This document shows positions 1-7,683 of a stretch of DNA of 13,344 nucleotides, piece by piece. The number at the start of each line of letters is the position of its first letter. Position 1 is the stretch's first letter. Both the position numbers and the translations under genes were made by a program. The DNA lies in contig DAOVQB010000122.1 of assembly GCA_030628905.1 (NCBI GenBank), forward strand, positions 1 through 13,344, read 5' to 3'. The stretch is from DAOVQB01 sp023128935. Lineage in GTDB: Bacteria; Eisenbacteria; RBG-16-71-46; CAIMUX01; WJJG01. The notes under the pieces are model-generated. The model made no database searches, was not told where the DNA came from, and saw only the letters and a program-made list of their open reading frames with translations.

Positions 1-1
1 G

Positions 2-1225
2 CTCTTCCTGGGTGCTGCGATGCTCTTGATCGCGTGGACAGGGCCCGCCAGCGGCACCTCCGGCAACGCGCTGCTTGCGCTCAGTCCGGCACCAGCCACG
101 GGTGGGTTCGATGCCCAAGCCTATCTCCAGGATCCGTTCGGCTGGCCCGCGCTCGCAGCGGAGCATCCGCATGGCTGGGGCGTGGCCTATATAAGCGAGA
201 GTCCGCCTCCGGGATGGTCGAGGCCATTCCTCCTGCGTGGCGGCGGGAAAGCCTCGATTGACGGCAGCCTCCATCCCGGTTTTGGAACCGCCCTCGATGA
301 GATGCTGCCGGCTCACAGCGCTGCCGTCCTGACGCTTCTTTCGGCGCCCGATTCGGCGGCCTGCTATCCTGGCAAACCGAATCCATATCCGCTTTCCCGG
401 AACGGATGGCTCTTCGTGCATGACGGTGTGATCGACATCGAGGGGATTGTCCTGGGGGCCTGGCGCGCGGACTGGGGACCGGAGTGGGAAGCCTTCAAAT
501 CCTCGTATCCCCGCGACTACAATGGCAACGCCGATTCCACGCGGGGCAACGCCGGAGAGATTTACTTCCTCGCCCTCATGTTCGAATTGTCCCTTGCCCC
601 GGACGATGTTCCAGCGGCTTTTCGCCGAACCCTGCTGCGGATGTCCGTCCTGCCTGGTTGGGAGGATTGGCAGTTCAATGCGATCCTTCAAAACACTGAA
701 TGCACCTGGGCCCTGCGATACGCCCCGGCGCAGGCAGAGCATTACCGCCTTTTCTACGGCCTTACGACATCCGGCACATACTGCATCGTGGATACCCTCC
801 CCGCGGCTGGCGGTGAATGGGAGGAGGTTCCCAACTTCTCTCTGGCAGTTCTGCCTTCCGAGGGGAATGTGCAGATCCTGCCGATCGAGTTCTCTGAGGC
901 CCCTGAACACCCTGCGGGCGGTGGGAGGCGTCAGGCGGATAGCGGTCAGGGGCAGGGAGGCGAGAGCGCGCTGGGCATCTGGCTGGCGGTTGCCGAATCC
1001 CCTTCAATCGGGGTCGTGCGCCTGCGCTATCAAACGCCAGTCGGCTCACAGGGGTTCCTTGAGATCTGGGATCTGGAAGGACGGAGCCTCGCTAGGGTAC
1101 CTGTCGACGGAGGCGCCGGGAGCCTGGAGTGGAATCCCATGCCAGGGACGCCTGCGGGAATAGTTCTGGCCCGGCTCCGTGTGGGCGCTTTGCAGAGCAG
1201 GCAGCGCGTGCTGCTGCTTCCATAG
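2..1225 (+). CDS. Secreted class II glutamine-amidotransferase-like protein, probably inactive, with C-terminal FlgD/sorting-like domain (5' partial)
   Basis: The reading frame is open to the left edge. Codons before the first ATG (base 20) read LFLGAA and join a hydrophobic stretch, so this looks like a cut signal peptide with its true start outside the window. Residues counted from base 20 align by eye with class II glutamine amidotransferases of the YafJ/GATase_4 type: HGWGVAY at 51-57, GWLFVHDGVI at 129-138 and GEIYF at 179-183. Three expected active-site features are missing. The N-terminal Cys nucleophile position appears to be Asn16 (NALLALS against CELLGMS in YafJ), the Arg of the HIR-type segment is absent, and HNG has become HDG. 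A low-complexity Gly/Gln/Arg linker (about 296-315) leads to a beta-rich C-terminal module (about 315-401) with EIWDLEGRSLARVPV and a G...W...G...A pattern like FlgD/type IX sorting-type domains. I infer a secreted pseudoenzyme or binding protein. The fold is moderately supported; the function is unknown. Confidence 0.6.
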   Translation, partial: LFLGAAMLLIAWTGPASGTSGNALLALSPAPATGGFDAQAYLQDPFGWPALAAEHPHGWGVAYISESPPPGWSRPFLLRGGGKASIDGSLHPGFGTALDEMLPAHSAAVLTLLSAPDSAACYPGKPNPYPLSRNGWLFVHDGVIDIEGIVLGAWRADWGPEWEAFKSSYPRDYNGNADSTRGNAGEIYFLALMFELSLAPDDVPAAFRRTLLRMSVLPGWEDWQFNAILQNTECTWALRYAPAQAEHYRLFYGLTTSGTYCIVDTLPAAGGEWEEVPNFSLAVLPSEGNVQILPIEFSEAPEHPAGGGRRQADSGQGQGGESALGIWLAVAESPSIGVVRLRYQTPVGSQGFLEIWDLEGRSLARVPVDGGAGSLEWNPMPGTPAGIVLARLRVGALQSRQRVLLLP

Positions 1226-1444
1226 GGATTGGTAATTGGCAGCTCATGTGCTTCGGGGGTGGTGGGTTGAGACAGGCGGCCATGTGATGCTGGATGCGGA
1301 TTATGGCCGAGCCAGCCGTTTCGGAATAGCACGCCGGGCTGCCGGTGTTGATTTCGCACTGTAGATTCGATAGGGTTCCCTTTCTTGGTAGGGCTTCGGT
1401 TCCTCTCGCTTGCAGGGAGGCGTGCAGGAGAATGGGAGGCGCCC
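1226..1444. other. Short intergenic spacer upstream of the phosphate transporter gene
   Basis: No gene, convincing terminator hairpin or well-spaced sigma70 promoter is visible here. A TTG at 1385 opens the transporter frame slightly earlier but has only a weak AGGG upstream, so bases 1385-1444 are treated as leader. Confidence 0.4.
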
Positions 1445-2767
1445 GTGGAGACCACCACCGACCCCGCCGGTCTAGCGACGGGCGAGGGTGAAGGGAGCGA
1501 GCCAGCTGCGCATGAGGATACAGCTCCTTCCTTACGGGACACTCCCTCGCAGATCGCGGAGCAATTGCAGGCTGAAGAGGTGCCTTTGCGGGACAGGCAC
1601 GTAGCTGGATGGGATAGCAGGGATAGCAAGGCCATCTCACGCGGTCTTCGGCGGTCGGATGTAACGCCATTGAGTAGTAGGTGGAGCGCTGCGCTTCGTC
1701 TGGGTTTCTTCCTTTGCGCGCTCTATCTGTTCTTCGTCAGCATCGATCTGATGAGCGCTGCCTTCGGAATTATGGGCAAGGGGTTCACGCTCGGCCTGCT
1801 GAGAACGGCCTCCGACCCCATGGCTGGGCTTATCATTGGCCTGTTGATCACTAGCCTTGTGCAAAGCTCTTCTTGCACAACTTCGATCGCAGTGGGACTC
1901 GTCGCATCTGGCGCAATGCCCCTACGTTTGGTTGTCCCCATACTCATGGGCGCCAATATCGGAACGACCATAACCAACACAATTGTGTCTCTGGGACATG
2001 TTACCCGCCGCAGGGAGTTCGAGCGGGCTTTCGCCGCGGGAACTGTGCACGATTTCTTCAACGTGCTTGCTGTGCTTGTTCTCTTTCCTTTGGAGATTTT
2101 CCTGCATCCTGTGGAACGGGTTGCGGTCGTGATGGGAGGTACTTTTGAGGGTGTGGGCGGCGTGCAACTGATGAGTCCTCTCAAGGTGATCGTCAAACCT
2201 GTGACTGAGGCATTGGTTCACCTATTGCCTCAAGGTTTGCCCCTCCTGCTCCTTGCGCTACTTGTGCTTTTCGTTTCGCTTTCACAGATGGTGCGCATGA
2301 TGAGGCTCATTGTCATGACCCGTGTGGAGGCGCTCTTTGACCGCGTGCTTTTCCGCAATGATCTAGCAGGATTCCTGCTCGGGTGGATCCTTACGGCCAT
2401 CGTTCAAAGCAGTTCGGCGATCACCTCGATCGTTGTTCCCCTCGTGGGGACAGGCGTGCTAAGCGTGCGCAAGATCTTCCCCTATACGCTGGGAGCCAAT
2501 CTCGGCACGACCGTGACAGCGATCCTGGCCGCTCTTGCCATAGGGAGTCCTGCGGGAATAACAGTGGCTTTCGCCCACATGGTTTTCAACGTCTTTGGAA
2601 TAGTGCTATTTTACCCGCTTAGGAACGTGCCGATTGCACTTGCGAATGGGCTGGGCCGGGTGGCTGCCAGATCTCAGAAAAGCTCGGCATTCATCATCTC
2701 AGTATATATAGTGGCTCACGGTCTACCAATCCTCTATATTCTGCTCCGAAACATGCCTGGGAGGTAG
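1445..2767 (+). CDS. Na+/phosphate cotransporter, NptA/YjbB family (PF02690-type)
   Basis: This is an inner-membrane sodium-coupled phosphate symporter. The diagnostic inverted repeat is intact. Each half has a QSSS motif followed by a GAN(I/L)GTT motif. Numbered from the in-frame TTG at 1385, QSSS lies at 160-163 and 341-344, and GANIGTT and GANLGTT at 189-195 and 370-376. Subtract 20 for the chosen start. Several hydrophobic segments surround each half. I chose GTG 1445 because GGGAGG lies 5 nt before it. The TTG at 1385 is the longer alternative, and a TTG at 1670 just before the first membrane segment is also possible. The first 75 or so residues are hydrophilic, acidic and low in complexity, which is unusual for the family. 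Many homologues carry a fused C-terminal PhoU domain; here that domain is encoded by the next gene, 7 nt downstream. The substrate is inferred from the family only. Confidence 0.93.
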   Translation: METTTDPAGLATGEGEGSEPAAHEDTAPSLRDTPSQIAEQLQAEEVPLRDRHVAGWDSRDSKAISRGLRRSDVTPLSSRWSAALRLGFFLCALYLFFVSIDLMSAAFGIMGKGFTLGLLRTASDPMAGLIIGLLITSLVQSSSCTTSIAVGLVASGAMPLRLVVPILMGANIGTTITNTIVSLGHVTRRREFERAFAAGTVHDFFNVLAVLVLFPLEIFLHPVERVAVVMGGTFEGVGGVQLMSPLKVIVKPVTEALVHLLPQGLPLLLLALLVLFVSLSQMVRMMRLIVMTRVEALFDRVLFRNDLAGFLLGWILTAIVQSSSAITSIVVPLVGTGVLSVRKIFPYTLGANLGTTVTAILAALAIGSPAGITVAFAHMVFNVFGIVLFYPLRNVPIALANGLGRVAARSQKSSAFIISVYIVAHGLPILYILLRNMPGR

Positions 2768-2774
2768 GAACGGA

Positions 2775-3458
2775 ATGCTCAGGGAATTCATGAATCTCTG
2801 GAAGAAAGAAAGCCTCTGTGAGAGCGCTTGGCAATCATGTCTGATAATGCTTCGGCAATCGAGGGACATGTTCCGCGACGCCGTTGCCTCCCTGCAGGAG
2901 GATCGGCCTCTCAGCATAGACATCTACGCCCGCGATCATGAGATCAACAGATTCGAACGTAAGGTACGACGCAATATCGCGACACATCTGGCGGTCTCAA
3001 CAAATCCTGACGTTAACAACGCCCTGATCCTAACGGCGATCGTGATCGACATCGAGCGGATTGGAGACATCACCAAGAACATCGTGGAGCTGGCCTCAGC
3101 TCACACGGCTGTCTTTCATGGCGGCGAGATAAAGGGTGAGATCACCACGATAGAGGCCACTGTATCCCAGATGTTCGACGCCTTGCTCCAGAGCCTTGAG
3201 GATTCAGATGTGGACCGGGCCCGCCAGATCATTGGAGATCATCAAATCATTGCCGATCGTGTGGAGGACTGCATTCGGGACATGATTGCCGGCAAGATCA
3301 TGAAAGAGGACAGCAGCACCGCGGTGACGGCTGCGCTCTATCTGCGCTATCTGAAGCGCGTGAGTGCGCATCTGAAGAATGTTGCCACGGGTGTTGTGAA
3401 TCCGTTCTATCGGATCGGCTTTCGCGAGAAGCCGGATGCTCAAGGGGTCAAGAACTGA
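2775..3458 (+). CDS. PhoU-domain protein, partner of the Na+/phosphate cotransporter
   Basis: This 227-aa, all-helical, cytoplasmic protein matches the length of PhoU. The first three-helix bundle contains ERIGDITKNI (E94-R95-I96-G97-D98), the typical metal-coordinating PhoU signature. The second bundle has the related but divergent YLKRVSAHLKNVA around 192-204, where the usual E-R-I-G-D is replaced by R-V-S-A-H, so one metal site may be weakened. GGGAGGT lies 9 nt before the ATG at 2775; Met6 at 2790 is an alternative. The gene starts 7 nt after the transporter stop, so the two are almost certainly co-transcribed. PhoU proteins restrain phosphate uptake or pass phosphate status to sensor kinases. 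With no Pst genes beside it, control of the NptA-type carrier is the simplest role, but that is inference. Confidence 0.88.
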   Translation: MLREFMNLWKKESLCESAWQSCLIMLRQSRDMFRDAVASLQEDRPLSIDIYARDHEINRFERKVRRNIATHLAVSTNPDVNNALILTAIVIDIERIGDITKNIVELASAHTAVFHGGEIKGEITTIEATVSQMFDALLQSLEDSDVDRARQIIGDHQIIADRVEDCIRDMIAGKIMKEDSSTAVTAALYLRYLKRVSAHLKNVATGVVNPFYRIGFREKPDAQGVKN

Positions 3459-3489
3459 GTGCTTTGGCTATGACCACAAGGTGGGACCC

Positions 3490-3497
3490 AAGGAGGT
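3490..3497 (+). promoter_or_regulatory. Strong Shine-Dalgarno site fixing the signal peptidase start
   Basis: AAGGAGGT lies 8 nt before ATG 3506. It is the best ribosome binding site in the window. Two earlier in-frame starts (TTG 3464, ATG 3470) have no comparable site, which sets the start of the downstream gene at 3506. Confidence 0.75.
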
Positions 3498-3505
3498 CAA
3501 GTGCG

Positions 3506-4159
3506 ATGAAGCCATCAAAGACTAGACGTAAGAGCTATCTGCCCTGGCGGATTCCCAGAACCCGCCAGGAGTGGATGGCAGAGGGTGTCGATTGGCTGAA
3601 GACGATCGTTGTGGTTTTAGCCATTTTCCTTCCCACAATCACATTCGTCGTTCAGGGCTACCGGATCCCCTCGGGTTCCATGGAGGACACCCTCCTCATT
3701 GGTGATTTCCTTTTCGCGGACAAGATCACATACGGCGCTCGCGTCCCCTTTGTCTCCGGCAAGCGTCTCCCCGGACTGCGGGATCCGGAACCGGGCGATA
3801 TCGTGATCTTCAAGAGTCCGAAAACGGGGGAGACGCTGATCAAGCGCTGTGTGGCAGCAGCAGGACAGCGCGTGGAGATGAGCAACAAGGTTCTCTTTGT
3901 CGATGGCGATCGCGCTATTGAGCCCTATGTGAAGACTACCCACAGAGCTCCCATACCCGGGATTGACAGCTTTGGTCCTATAGTTGTGCCTGCGGGCAGC
4001 ATCTTCTGCCTGGGTGATAATCGTGATCGGAGTCAGGACTGCCGTTTCTTTGGTCCCGTGCCACTGCCACTCGTGATTGCGAAGGCCGATATCCTATACT
4101 TCTCATTCAATGTCGAGAGGTGGTTGCCGCGCTTCAACCGAGTTGGAAAAATTCTCTAG
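3506..4159 (+). CDS. lepB: Signal peptidase I
   Basis: This is a membrane-anchored serine protease (family S26) that removes signal peptides from exported proteins. From ATG 3506 the product is 217 aa with one N-terminal transmembrane segment (about residues 27-45, IVVVLAIFLPTITFVV). The catalytic Ser58 lies in PSGSMEDTL. The general base Lys113 lies in LIKRCVAAAGQRV. Box E, GDNRDRSQDCR, spans 170-180 and keeps the supporting Ser and Asp; the usual DSR is DCR here, which is not expected to matter. The gene starts 47 nt after the PhoU-domain stop in the same direction and may belong to the same transcript, although no functional tie to phosphate is expected. It converges with the flippase gene, and the last bases of the two genes overlap in a shared CTAG. 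Confidence 0.95.
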   Translation: MKPSKTRRKSYLPWRIPRTRQEWMAEGVDWLKTIVVVLAIFLPTITFVVQGYRIPSGSMEDTLLIGDFLFADKITYGARVPFVSGKRLPGLRDPEPGDIVIFKSPKTGETLIKRCVAAAGQRVEMSNKVLFVDGDRAIEPYVKTTHRAPIPGIDSFGPIVVPAGSIFCLGDNRDRSQDCRFFGPVPLPLVIAKADILYFSFNVERWLPRFNRVGKIL

Positions 4160-5628
4160 CGCTGTCTCAAGAGGTCGCCGATGGCTTGGATCCATTCCCG
4201 GGGGCAGGCTGCCCTGGTGACTTCCCCGAGCAGTAGATAGATAGCAGCAAAGACAGAGCCCATAGCCACGAGCTGCACGAGTGCGGACGATGCCCTCAGT
4301 AGCCATCCGACCAAGGCGGTCGGGATAGCAGCGGCAACGGCGACTGCGAGGATCGCCGCCAGTGCTCTCCACGGGAAATACTCCCTCCAACGCCAGTTCA
4401 GTGTGCGGAGCGCCACGCGGATGCTGTACCAGGCGGCCCAATAGGAGGCGATGACGGCCGCGATCGCCGGCGCAAGAAAACCAAGCGGCTCTATCCGGAT
4501 CAGTACCAGGGCCAGAACCAAGCTAATCACCATTGCTCCCAGGGAAGTGATCAGAATCGGCCGGGTCTTGCCCAGGGCTCTCAAGAAGGCGCCATAGAAG
4601 GCGATCCGGAGGGGAAGCAGAAACAGGAACACCCGGAAGGGAGCAGCGCTCGCCGCGTACTTTTCCGAGAACAGGAACACCATGAGGGGCTGCGCGGCAA
4701 TGAAAAGGAAGCTGAAGGCGGGGAAGAATAGCCATGCCATCCGGCGGGCAGCTCCGTGCCACAGGCGCCGGATCTCGGTGACGTCGCCCTGAGCCTGAGC
4801 CCGCACGATAGCTGGTACCAAAACGGCGGTCACCGAGAGGGTCAGTATGCTGATCAGCGGGATTTCATAGGACCCATTGGCATAGACCGCGAACTGCTCA
4901 GTGGAAAAACCGGAGGAGACAATGAGTTTGTCCAGCTGGCGGGTCAAGAGCCCCGTTGCTGCGGCGGCTCCCATCGGCAGGGCGAAACCCACCTGGGATC
5001 GAAGTGCCCTCCAATCCCACGTGATGCGCAGCGCGCGCGAGAGATAGAGCAGCGACGTGAAAGCGATCCCCCAGCGCAGGAGGGCCCATAGCGAGAGCAG
5101 CAGGAATGTCTGGGAGAGTGATCCGCCCAGGAGCACAGAGCCCAGGATGACCCCGTTTTGCACCAGGGCCGCTACGCTTGAGACCATCCCAGCCGTTCCA
5201 GCCCGTCCGAGCGCGACCAGAGTATTCTCAGTCATATTGAATGGAATGGTCAAAGCCGGGAAGAGGGCAAAGACGCACAGCAGATCTGCCAGATCTGGAC
5301 TCTTGAAGAGCTGCTCAACAGGCCCGCCAAGCAGAAGGAACGCCAGCCCCAGAAAGGAGCCGGAAACGAGCAGCACAAGGCTGTTCTGAATGAGGTAGCT
5401 CTTGACCTTCGAGGAAGGAAGCTGGGGGAGGAAAAAGGAGACGCTGGGCGGGATCCCCAACTCAAGAATCGGAGCCAGCGTGAAGAAAATGAGCCAGACC
5501 TGCCGGTAGGTGCCGTAGTCGTTCTCGGACAGAATGCGCGAGAGGACCATCGCCGTTGCCAGCGAGGCCAAGGCCGCCAATCCCCTGCCGAGGGAAACCC
5601 CTCCCGCTTGCGTTGTGAGTTTCCGCAT
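4156..5628 (-). CDS. Wzx-like polysaccharide flippase (oligosaccharide/lipid-carrier exporter, MOP superfamily)
   Basis: This 490-aa inner-membrane protein is hydrophobic throughout, with about 12-14 predicted membrane segments. Its opening, TTQAGGVSLGRGLAALASLATAMVLSRILSENDYGTYRQVW, is the classic first helix pair and loop of Wzx/RfbX-type transporters, with the R-xL-xxxxYG pattern. A second typical block, LPMGAAAATGLLTRQLDKLIVSSGFSTEQFAVYANG, carries the conserved D-K-L-I and Y-A motifs. The family flips undecaprenyl-linked oligosaccharides across the inner membrane. The start at 5628 has AGGA 6 nt upstream on the minus strand. The gene is divergent from a glycosyltransferase-like gene, which fits a surface-glycan locus. 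The substrate cannot be told from sequence. Confidence 0.88.
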   Translation of the reverse strand: MRKLTTQAGGVSLGRGLAALASLATAMVLSRILSENDYGTYRQVWLIFFTLAPILELGIPPSVSFFLPQLPSSKVKSYLIQNSLVLLVSGSFLGLAFLLLGGPVEQLFKSPDLADLLCVFALFPALTIPFNMTENTLVALGRAGTAGMVSSVAALVQNGVILGSVLLGGSLSQTFLLLSLWALLRWGIAFTSLLYLSRALRITWDWRALRSQVGFALPMGAAAATGLLTRQLDKLIVSSGFSTEQFAVYANGSYEIPLISILTLSVTAVLVPAIVRAQAQGDVTEIRRLWHGAARRMAWLFFPAFSFLFIAAQPLMVFLFSEKYAASAAPFRVFLFLLPLRIAFYGAFLRALGKTRPILITSLGAMVISLVLALVLIRIEPLGFLAPAIAAVIASYWAAWYSIRVALRTLNWRWREYFPWRALAAILAVAVAAAIPTALVGWLLRASSALVQLVAMGSVFAAIYLLLGEVTRAACPREWIQAIGDLLRQR

Positions 5629-5666
5629 GCAGTATCCTAGCGCTTGCCGCGGAGGCTAAGCACGCC

Positions 5667-5695
5667 CTATCCTCCGGCTGGCGAGGTGAGGATAG
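5667..5695 (+). promoter_or_regulatory. Inverted repeat covering the ribosome binding site of the glycosyltransferase-like gene
   Basis: CTATCCTC (5667-5674) and GAGGATAG (5688-5695) are exact inverse complements separated by 13 nt. The right arm contains the GAGGA that lies 6 nt before ATG 5699, so an RNA hairpin would hide the ribosome binding site. As DNA it could instead be an operator inside the 70-bp divergent spacer (5629-5698). Which role applies, if either, is inference. Confidence 0.45.
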
Positions 5696-5698
5696 TCT

Positions 5699-7660
5699 AT
5701 GATTGGCATGACGCACAGTGACAATGAGCCTGCGGAGGCGGGCGGGGGAGCCATCTCCCCAGATCTGATTCTCCTTCACGCTGCCCTGGAGCCGCGCATT
5801 GTTCAGTTGATCCTGTCCCAATACTGGCCCGATGGTGATCTGGCCAAGATCCCGCCTGGATTCCACGAGATACCTGCGGTGTTTCCTGGACTGAGGGCCT
5901 TCATGCCGTGCGACCGCCCCCCATATCGGGCGCAACCAGATCCCTCCTTGTTGCGCAGTGTTCGTGAATGGGTGGATGCCCTGGCGCAGCGATGGGATTT
6001 CGGCGAGGTGTTCGCGGCCGGGGGCTTGAACTTCTGGGGCTTTCTGAGAGACCGTTTCATACATTGGGTCCATCAGATGATGGAAGCACGCCACGCACTT
6101 GAGCGCCTAGCCGGCGAAGAGGATTTTATAGTTCTCGCCGCGGGCATCAGCGACGGTCAGCGCATGCTCCTAAGGGGATTGACAGAGCTTTCACAGCGGG
6201 GGATCCGCCCCGAGATCGTCTATGCGGAAGTTCCAACCCAGCCCCCTGGGGAAACGCTTGCCGAGAGGCGTTTCCGCAAGATGTTTCTCCTGCTTCAAGA
6301 CGCCTGGCACGGGATGAGGTTCCTATTGGAGGACCTTTTCGTCCGCCGGCCCAAGGTCCTGCTGGTCTCGAGTTCCAGGTGCTGGAAAAGGCGCATGGGT
6401 ATCGATGGCAGCTGGGCTCGCACCGACATTCACCTGGAAGCTGTCTGGCGGGAAGGCCGGCGCCACGGGCTACGGCTCTACTATCGGTCGGACAGCTATC
6501 ACCCCGATGTTGGGGCCATGACAGCTGGCCGACTGGCACCTACCTATCTGCGGCACTTCCTCTTCCTGCTGGCACAGACGAGCCGGGGCTTCTGGGAAAC
6601 CCGCAGTATCCTGCGCAAATGGAAGCGTCTGAGGGATCACGCGGAGTTCCAGCACTCGCTCGTCTATGAGGAAATGCCACTCGGAGAGATGATCACGGCT
6701 TGGCTTGACGAAGCCACAAGGCATGATCTGCCGGCTTACGTGCGCAACACGCGCCGGGAGACGCACTTCCTGCGCGGTATCCGTCCGGAAGCCATCCTGA
6801 TGACCGACGAACGGGGAGGAAACCGGTCGATCCTGGCGGCCGCCAATAAACTCGCTATCCCCGTTGTTGCCTTACAACTTCGTGCCCATCAGGACTGGAA
6901 CAACGGGTATCAGCCGACCCCTGACGGCCGACGCTATGCCCAGTGTTTGCCGGACCGGCTGTGCGTCTTCACTCAGGCAGCGAAAGTGCGTCTCGTCGAG
7001 GGAGGAGCGCTAGATCCCTCCGCGGTCGTTGTGACCGGGGATCCCAGACTGGGTGCCATGGATCCAGATGCCTTGCTGGGCGAGCCTGCGCTTCGCCAGC
7101 TGCACGGGCGCTGGGGAGTTGAACGAGGGCAGAAGGTAATTGCTGTTGCCTGCGCCGCGCACGAGCGATCCAAGATGCTCTCTTGGGTCGGCAAGGCAGC
7201 TGCGGATCGCAGGGATGCCTTTCTGCTCATGCAGTTCCAGGATATCGCATACGGTGAGAGGGAAGCGTACCGCCAGTCGGCCGTCATGCACGGGCTCAGA
7301 TGGTTCCACCTGATACCCCAGCGCGGGATTGACGAGATGCTTGGTGGGGTCGATGTAATGGTCACGACCAGGCAGCACGAAGTGGCCGAAGGTGTGCTGC
7401 GCCACATCCCCGTAGTGCATGTGGCCTTGGATTCGGACTCTGCCCTGCAAGGCCCTGATCCCGGTGATCTGATCCGCCGCGTGACATCGGAAGAAGGGCT
7501 TCGGGAGGCTGTGAGCGATGCCCTGGAGGGCTGTTCTCATGATGAGAGACGGCCCAAAGCCAGCCGCACGGAGTTCCTAGAGGCCGTATACGGCCGCGCC
7601 GCCAGAGACGCTGGGAAGCATATCGTTGAGGCTATCACCAGCCTCATGCGGCGCGATTGA
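5699..7660 (+). CDS. Large GT-B-like glycosyltransferase/capsule-synthesis-like protein (putative)
   Basis: This 653-aa soluble protein has no signal peptide or clear membrane helix. The C-terminal half resembles GT-B proteins related to CDP-glycerol glycerophosphotransferases and capsule glycosyltransferases. It has AILMTDERGGNRSILAAANKLAIPVVALQ (MTDE at 368-371), then LPDRLCVFTQAAKVRLVEGGA, then VVVTGDPRLGAMD (TGDPR at 446-450), and late IDEMLGGVDVMVTTRQHEVAEGVLRHIPVVHV. The usual QHG after the DE motif is replaced by QLRAHQDW. The N-terminal third (about 1-230) contains DFIVLAAGISDGQRMLLRGLTEL and a KVLLVSSSR strand, possibly a second nucleotide-binding-like lobe, but I do not recognise it. 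The first ATG is preceded by GAGGTGAGGA; Met4 at 5708 is an alternative. Divergent pairing with a flippase supports a role in a surface polysaccharide. Donor, acceptor and activity are unknown. Confidence 0.6.
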   Translation: MIGMTHSDNEPAEAGGGAISPDLILLHAALEPRIVQLILSQYWPDGDLAKIPPGFHEIPAVFPGLRAFMPCDRPPYRAQPDPSLLRSVREWVDALAQRWDFGEVFAAGGLNFWGFLRDRFIHWVHQMMEARHALERLAGEEDFIVLAAGISDGQRMLLRGLTELSQRGIRPEIVYAEVPTQPPGETLAERRFRKMFLLLQDAWHGMRFLLEDLFVRRPKVLLVSSSRCWKRRMGIDGSWARTDIHLEAVWREGRRHGLRLYYRSDSYHPDVGAMTAGRLAPTYLRHFLFLLAQTSRGFWETRSILRKWKRLRDHAEFQHSLVYEEMPLGEMITAWLDEATRHDLPAYVRNTRRETHFLRGIRPEAILMTDERGGNRSILAAANKLAIPVVALQLRAHQDWNNGYQPTPDGRRYAQCLPDRLCVFTQAAKVRLVEGGALDPSAVVVTGDPRLGAMDPDALLGEPALRQLHGRWGVERGQKVIAVACAAHERSKMLSWVGKAAADRRDAFLLMQFQDIAYGEREAYRQSAVMHGLRWFHLIPQRGIDEMLGGVDVMVTTRQHEVAEGVLRHIPVVHVALDSDSALQGPDPGDLIRRVTSEEGLREAVSDALEGCSHDERRPKASRTEFLEAVYGRAARDAGKHIVEAITSLMRRD

Positions 7661-7683
7661 GGGTCAGCGCAGCTTCCCACGCA

